Assembly: GCA_005787665.1 (NCBI GenBank)
Contig: SYAB01000190.1
Span: forward strand, 1-11,109
Reading direction: 5' to 3'
DNA length: 11,109 nucleotides
Source of the DNA: Actinomycetota bacterium
GTDB lineage: Bacteria > Actinomycetota > Actinomycetes > Mycobacteriales > Mycobacteriaceae
Below the pieces are notes generated by a model. That model ran no database searches. It was not told the DNA's origin and worked only from the letters and a program-made list of their open reading frames with translations. The position numbers and the translations under genes are program-made. Shown piece by piece: positions 7,860 to 11,109 of the stretch. Position 1 is the first letter of the stretch. Every line of letters starts with the position of its first letter.

Positions 7860-8507
7860 TCAGCGCGGGATCCGCAGGGCGAAGTAGCCCAGCTTGTAGT
7901 AACCCGAGCCGGTGTTGTACAGAATCTTGCCCAGGTAGACCCCAGGCACGAGTTCCACGAGTTCGTCGCGAATCTTGCGGATGACCAGCTTGGGGTTCTT
8001 CTCGATATCGGCGTAGTCGATCACCATGACGTCGACGTCGGGATCCTCTTTGCCGGCCTCGACGTAGGTCTCGAAGTCGAAGGCCAACTTGCCGTCGGTG
8101 TGGTCGGTCATCTTGTAGAGCGGCCACAGCAGCTTGCCGACCAGGCCGGTGCTCTTGGTGAGGCGGTTGTCACCCTTGGCGGCTTCCCTGTCGAACCGCT
8201 TACCCTGCCAGGGCATCCACATCGAGGTGATGACCCGAACCACGGCATCGAACTTCTCGTTGGTGGTGGTCATCACGAGCATGCCTTCGGTGGCGCCGTG
8301 CAAGTCGGTGGGGGCGGTGCCCAGCCGGAACAGTTCGTTGAGATCCGCGTCGGCGGCGGTCGCGTCGGTGCCGGCCTTCTTGGACAGGTCCTCGATCCAG
8401 GCCCATGTCGAGTCGGCCGCGCCTTCGGGGTGCGCCTTCACCGAGTCGCGCAACCACTCCAGCTTTCCGGCCACACCAGTGACCACCGTGTCGCGTTCCT
8501 TCGCCAT
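7860..8507 (-). CDS. Uncharacterised 215-aa protein, first gene of the dioxygenase-P450 operon
   Basis: I do not recognise this protein with certainty. The N-terminal 60 residues look helical and hydrophilic. After that comes a probable beta-rich ligand-binding fold: PTDLHGATEG (66-75), WQGKRF (100-105), DVMVIDYAD (159-167), PGVYLGKIL (188-196) and YYKLGYFAL (203-211). The pattern of an early LxGxxxG strand, a W-x-GK-x-F turn and a late LGK strand recalls small lipocalin-like barrels such as the GXWXG/DUF4334 proteins, but the similarity is weak and by eye. There is no signal peptide, transmembrane segment or obvious catalytic triad. The start is well supported: an AGGAGG ribosome site lies 9 bases before the ATG at 8505-8507. 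As the first gene of the operon, directly before a fatty-acid dioxygenase, a role in binding a fatty acid or its hydroperoxide is plausible but unproven. Confidence 0.88.
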   Translation of the reverse strand: MAKERDTVVTGVAGKLEWLRDSVKAHPEGAADSTWAWIEDLSKKAGTDATAADADLNELFRLGTAPTDLHGATEGMLVMTTTNEKFDAVVRVITSMWMPWQGKRFDREAAKGDNRLTKSTGLVGKLLWPLYKMTDHTDGKLAFDFETYVEAGKEDPDVDVMVIDYADIEKNPKLVIRKIRDELVELVPGVYLGKILYNTGSGYYKLGYFALRIPR

Positions 8508-8774
8508 CGAAAAATCCTCCTAGAGCGCTGTCGCTTGTCGCATACCTCCGGAGAGCCTACGAGTCGGGCCGGTGTTTTCGCAGGATTACGGGCAACGATT
8601 CCTCCACGGCGGCGGGGCTGGTTCCCCGACGGAGATCGTGGCAACCGTGGCCGGATGTTCGTCGGACTCCAAAAGAGATCCGGAGGGGCGACTTCGCCTA
8701 CTCACGTCCCCACTTCTCGTGACACCAGCAAATCGGCTCACGGCCGACACGGGACCCGCCCCGACGGCCGGATC
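8508..8774 (-). promoter_or_regulatory. Gene-free spacer with probable operon leader and promoter
   Basis: No gene with a credible start and family signature lies here, and open frames crossing it are antisense shadows of the flanking genes. Read on the minus strand, it should hold the promoter of the dioxygenase-P450 operon. The only clear element is the AGGAGG ribosome site at 8515-8520. A possible -10 box TAGGCT (8554-8559, minus) has no good -35 at the right distance. Two near-identical heptamers, CTGTCGC and TTGTCGC (8528-8541, plus strand), and the palindrome CTCCGGAG (8546-8553) lie just downstream of it and could bind a regulator. I see no terminator with a U-tract between the DUF4873 gene and this operon. 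Confidence 0.35.
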
Positions 8775-9434
8775 TCACCCGAAAGGCGGGTCGCCGACAC
8801 CGGCGATCATGTGGGCACCCCAGGGGGTCGCTTCCACGGCCCGCGCGCGGGCGGTGCGAGTACCGATCGTCAGTGTCAACCCGGACGATCGGGCCGGCAG
8901 CTCGGTGAACACCGTGCCCTGCCAGTGGTACCGGCCGTCGATCGGATCGAGGTGCCCGATCAGCCGCACCCGGCTCGGCACGGACCATCCGTCGGCGTCG
9001 ACCCTCGCCGGACCGTCGTAGAGATCATCCGGGCCCGGGTGGGCGCCGGTCAGGAAGAACCGCGAGGCCAGCGGTTGCCGACGCCAACGGTGCACAACGA
9101 CGGACGACTTCGCCTCGATGCGAGCCGCGCCGGTCTGTTCGATCAACCGAAGGCAGCGAGTGACGTAGTGCGCCTGGCGAGGGACGTCCGGACCGGGGAT
9201 ACGAAAGTAGTTGGGCACGCCATGCCGGGCGACGGTGGGCTGCCGCGACGGCCGCGCATCCACCACCACCGGTGCCGTCGCCGTCGTGCCGTCGGAGGAG
9301 CCCACCGTCCAGGTATCGGTGGCCGTGTCGAAGCGGGCTACCGATCTGTCGGCGAGGACACGGTACTCAGCGGAGACACCGTGTTCAGGGGCCTCGAATC
9401 CGGCCGGGACCGCGCCGATGACCACGAGCCTCAC
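8775..9434 (-). CDS. DUF4873 protein with remnant flavin-monooxygenase N-terminus, 219 aa
   Basis: The C-terminal part (about 130-219) matches the mycobacterial DUF4873 domain: DGPARVDADG, VRLIGHLDPIDGRYHWQGTVF-type segments, TIGTRTARA and the ending TPWGAHMIAGVGDPPF. This domain is usually attached to flavin-dependent monooxygenases. The N-terminal 110 residues resemble fragments of such an enzyme: a start VVIGAVPAG like a Rossmann strand, then directly FDTATDTWTV and VVVDA from the middle, then HGVPNYFRIPGP and a helix ending in ARIEAKS as in the C-terminal part. The FAD and NADPH motifs GxGxxG are not intact and roughly 150 or more residues are missing, so flavin catalysis is unlikely. The GTG at 9432-9434 overlaps the stop of the diiron gene as GTGA, which decides the start and implies translational coupling; the longer frame to 9530 would lie inside that gene. 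Function is unknown; it may be a partner or binding protein for the diiron enzyme. Confidence 0.8.
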   Translation of the reverse strand: MRLVVIGAVPAGFEAPEHGVSAEYRVLADRSVARFDTATDTWTVGSSDGTTATAPVVVDARPSRQPTVARHGVPNYFRIPGPDVPRQAHYVTRCLRLIEQTGAARIEAKSSVVVHRWRRQPLASRFFLTGAHPGPDDLYDGPARVDADGWSVPSRVRLIGHLDPIDGRYHWQGTVFTELPARSSGLTLTIGTRTARARAVEATPWGAHMIAGVGDPPFG

Positions 9435-10360
9435 AGGAAACCGGCCCGCCGCCACAGCCGCCTGCTGAGCCGGCCCATCAGCCCGGCCTCCTCGAGGAAG
9501 CCGGCCAGGGGAGCGAACGACTCCCGGCACTTCTGCTGGAAATGGGGGCTCGTCCGGGCTAGTCGGCGCATCTGCCGACCATCCAGCCCGGCCCGGCGAT
9601 AGTAGATCGGCAGCGTGAACAGCATCCGGTAAAAAGGACCGCCGACACCGTGCAGGTTCGCGATGAACGCCCGCCGGTACCAGGGCATCGCGGTTACCGC
9701 TTTGCGCAGCCCGTCGCGTGCAAACTGGATGTGCCGGGCCTCCTCGGTGACGTGAATCCGCATCAGGCGCCGGACGATCGGTTGCAATTCGGGGTCGTCG
9801 AGGATCTGGCGTTGCAGCGCGTCGAATATCTCCTCACCGACCAGTGCGGCGACCCAGAGGACCGGGCCGCGGAAGGTGAACGGCAGGGTGTTGATGATGA
9901 TCCGCTGCAGCAGTCTGGGGCGCACCGGAATGCCGCCGACCCGGTCGATGGCCTTACCGAACATCACCATGTGGCGCGTCTCGTCGCCCATTTCCGTGAG
10001 CATGTAATGGGTGGCCCGCGATGTCGGATTGGTGTGCATGATGCTGCGCAGCAGTGCCTGGTTGAGGATGTTCTCGAACCAGATGCCGGCGGACAGCATG
10101 TTGACCAGCTGCTGGCGGGACAGCTCGCGTTGTTGCTCCCTGGTCATCGCCTCCCATTGCGGCGTGCCGTAGAGCGTCACCATCTGCGGGGGCAAGAAGA
10201 AGCGGTCCGGATCCAGTGGCGCGTCCCAGTCGATATCGACGACCGGCTCGTAGGACTTCTTCACCGATCCATTGAGCAGTCGTTCGGCGAACGCGTCGCG
10301 ACTGTGTTCTCGTGAGGCGGACTCGGGCGACACGGCGCTGGGGGATACGGATGTCGTCAT
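9431..10360 (-). CDS. AurF-like diiron oxygenase, 309 aa
   Basis: This is a four-helix-bundle protein of the AurF type, whose characterised member (p-aminobenzoate N-oxygenase) uses two irons and O2. All seven expected ligands can be assigned: Glu96, Glu127-x-x-His130 (GDETRHM), Glu176 (GEEIFDA), His203, and Glu207-x-x-His210 (EEARHIQF). The distances from Glu176 to His203 (27), His203 to Glu207 (4) and Glu207 to His210 (3) equal those of AurF, which supports an active diiron site. The substrate is unknown; mycobacterial members are often annotated as metal-dependent hydrolases or diiron oxygenases. The ATG at 10358-10360 is chosen because an AAAGGGG ribosome site and a promoter lie upstream; the frame open to 10492 would run through that promoter. 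The C-terminus (289-309) is Arg-rich. It overlaps the DUF4873 gene by four bases, forming a two-gene unit. Confidence 0.9.
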   Translation of the reverse strand: MTTSVSPSAVSPESASREHSRDAFAERLLNGSVKKSYEPVVDIDWDAPLDPDRFFLPPQMVTLYGTPQWEAMTREQQRELSRQQLVNMLSAGIWFENILNQALLRSIMHTNPTSRATHYMLTEMGDETRHMVMFGKAIDRVGGIPVRPRLLQRIIINTLPFTFRGPVLWVAALVGEEIFDALQRQILDDPELQPIVRRLMRIHVTEEARHIQFARDGLRKAVTAMPWYRRAFIANLHGVGGPFYRMLFTLPIYYRRAGLDGRQMRRLARTSPHFQQKCRESFAPLAGFLEEAGLMGRLSRRLWRRAGFL

Positions 10361-10394
10361 CTCGGGCGAAACCCCTTTCGTCGACGTGTGCAGC

Positions 10395-10423
10395 AACGTA
10401 AGGCCGCCGGCGAAAGATGTCAA
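10395..10423 (-). promoter_or_regulatory. Promoter of the diiron/DUF4873 unit
   Basis: On the minus strand a perfect -35 hexamer TTGACA (10418-10423) is followed after exactly 17 bases by TACGTT (10395-10400), which keeps the key T1, A2 and T6 of a -10 box. Transcription would start near 10388, giving a leader of about 28 bases that contains the AAAGGGG ribosome site. This is the clearest promoter in the window. Confidence 0.7.
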
Positions 10424-10451
10424 TACCGGCGGTATCGGATACCCTGGGTTA
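10423..10451. promoter_or_regulatory. Candidate operator: perfect palindrome plus imperfect second copy
   Basis: ATACCG-G-CGGTAT (10423-10435) is a perfect inverted repeat with 6-base arms and a one-base centre. A related imperfect copy, ATACCC-T-GGGTTA (10439-10451), is centred 16 bases away. The first copy shares its last base with the -35 box of the diiron-gene promoter, so a bound dimer should repress it. The position between divergent genes means it could also affect ogt. The arrangement is typical of TetR- or GntR-like repressors; the regulator gene is not in the window. Confidence 0.5.
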
Positions 10452-10490
10452 CGGTTGCCGCCCGGGCCTGCACTGTGACAACGTCGGATC

Positions 10491-11018
10491 ATGACCGCGT
10501 TGCAGTACCGGACGGTAGACAGTCCGCTGGGACCGCTGACCCTGGCCGGCCACGGCTCGACGGTCTCGCATCTGAGGATGACCGACCAGTCGCACGAACC
10601 AGACCGCTCCGAGTGGCAGCCGGCGGGCGCCGGAGCATTCGCCGATGCGGTCGACCAACTCGAGGCCTATTTCGATGGACGCCGCCGGGAGTTCGACCTC
10701 GATCTGCATCTCGCCGGCACCGATTTCCAGCGCCGCGTCTGGGCGGCGCTGCGCACCATCCCCTACGGCCAGACCCGCACGTATGGAGAGATCGCCCGGC
10801 AGATCGGATCGCCGGGGGCGTCGCGGGCGGTGGGATTGGCCAACGGGCGCAATCCGATCGGGATCATCGTTCCCTGCCACCGGGTGATCGGAGCCGCCGG
10901 CGACATGACCGGCTACGGCGGTGGCGTCGACCGCAAACGCTTCCTGCTCGACCTCGAGATGCGCGCCGCGCCCCTAATGGGATTCGATCGGCGTGGCGTG
11001 TCCGCAGGTTCTGCCTGA
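10491..11018 (+). CDS. ogt: Methylated-DNA--protein-cysteine S-methyltransferase, 175 aa
   Basis: This suicide DNA-repair protein transfers the methyl group of O6-methylguanine (and O4-methylthymine) in DNA to its own cysteine. The active site PCHRV carries the acceptor Cys129 with His130. By distance from that Cys, the other family residues are all present: Tyr98 in the TYGEIA recognition helix, the Arg112 finger in ASRAVG, Asn121 in the hinge NGRNP and Glu156. The N-terminal half (about 1-75) has the usual small alpha/beta domain. At 175 residues it fits stand-alone Ogt/MGMT, without an Ada regulatory domain. The ATG at 10491 has no strong ribosome site, only GGA five bases before it. It is transcribed away from the diiron gene, sharing a 130-base intergenic region. 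No AlkA or Ada partner gene lies upstream here. Confidence 0.97.
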   Translation: MTALQYRTVDSPLGPLTLAGHGSTVSHLRMTDQSHEPDRSEWQPAGAGAFADAVDQLEAYFDGRRREFDLDLHLAGTDFQRRVWAALRTIPYGQTRTYGEIARQIGSPGASRAVGLANGRNPIGIIVPCHRVIGAAGDMTGYGGGVDRKRFLLDLEMRAAPLMGFDRRGVSAGSA

Positions 11019-11070
11019 GTAGCGGGACGCTGATCACTGAGCCGCTGGCCGGTGAGCACTGCTTGCCCCC

Positions 11071-11098
11071 GGAGTGTGTGTTGGACTCCTAGTCCTAG
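11071..11098 (+). other. Small hairpins and tandem hexamer downstream of ogt
   Basis: GGACT-CCT-AGTCC (11083-11095) can form a 5-bp hairpin, and GGAGT (11071-11075) can instead pair with ACTCC (11085-11089), so two exclusive foldings exist. TCCTAG occurs twice in tandem (11087-11098). There is no U-tract, so a terminator role is weak. The 91 bases after ogt contain no supported gene. Confidence 0.2.
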
Positions 11099-11109
11099 AT
11101 CGTGCCCCG

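Noticed and set aside
8595..8625. Hairpin CGGGG...CCCCG in the spacer as a terminator
   Set aside because: It has only five base pairs and no T-run on either strand, so it is within expectation for GC-rich DNA.
8100..9602. 500-codon plus-strand frame crossing the 8508-8774 spacer
   Set aside because: It overlaps three minus-strand genes in antisense and shows no family motifs or good ribosome site; the amino-acid make-up is Arg/Gly/Pro-rich, as in shadow frames.
10361..10492. N-terminal extension of the diiron protein to 10492
   Set aside because: It would include the TTGACA/TACGTT promoter and the palindrome; the ATG at 10360 has a ribosome site.
11041..11109. tRNA-like anticodon arm (loop CTCCTAG) near the right edge
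   Set aside because: There is no matching D-arm or acceptor stem upstream and the stem has a mismatch; it is better seen as a small hairpin with a tandem TCCTAG repeat.

Overview
The window is high-GC DNA with densely packed genes and the protein families of an actinomycete. It is most likely a fast-growing mycobacterium or a close relative such as Mycolicibacterium. This placement is inferred from base composition and family content (a DUF4873 protein, an AurF-like diiron protein, several lipid-oxidation enzymes); no rRNA or other marker gene is present.

Region 1 (8507 down to 1, minus strand) reads as one long operon. In transcription order it holds: an uncharacterised 215-aa protein; a heme fatty-acid alpha-dioxygenase-like protein; an atypical cytochrome P450; an acyl-CoA oxidase/dehydrogenase; a two-domain protein of unknown function; a short-chain dehydrogenase; and a glutaminase cut by the window edge. 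Between the second and last genes the gaps are 7, 31, 7, 4 and 7 bases, so translation is probably coupled. The dioxygenase keeps the distal and proximal His, the catalytic Tyr and the carboxylate-binding His/Thr of plant alpha-dioxygenases. The adjacent P450 lacks the usual I-helix acid/Thr pair and carries Ala-Asn instead, and no ferredoxin or reductase gene is nearby. Together they look like a two-gene bacterial counterpart of dioxygenase plus hydroperoxide-processing P450 oxylipin systems. The acyl-CoA oxidase and dehydrogenase could process the products further.

Region 2 (10360 down to 8775, minus strand) is a two-gene unit: an AurF-like diiron protein with all seven metal ligands, overlapping by four bases with a DUF4873 protein whose N-terminal half looks like a collapsed flavin monooxygenase. 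A clear TTGACA-17-TACGTT promoter precedes the pair, with a perfect palindrome overlapping its -35 box.

Region 3 (10491-11018, plus strand) is a divergent DNA-repair gene, ogt. The 267-base spacer at 8508-8774 and the last 91 bases hold no gene that I can support. No RNA gene, insertion sequence or CRISPR array was seen.
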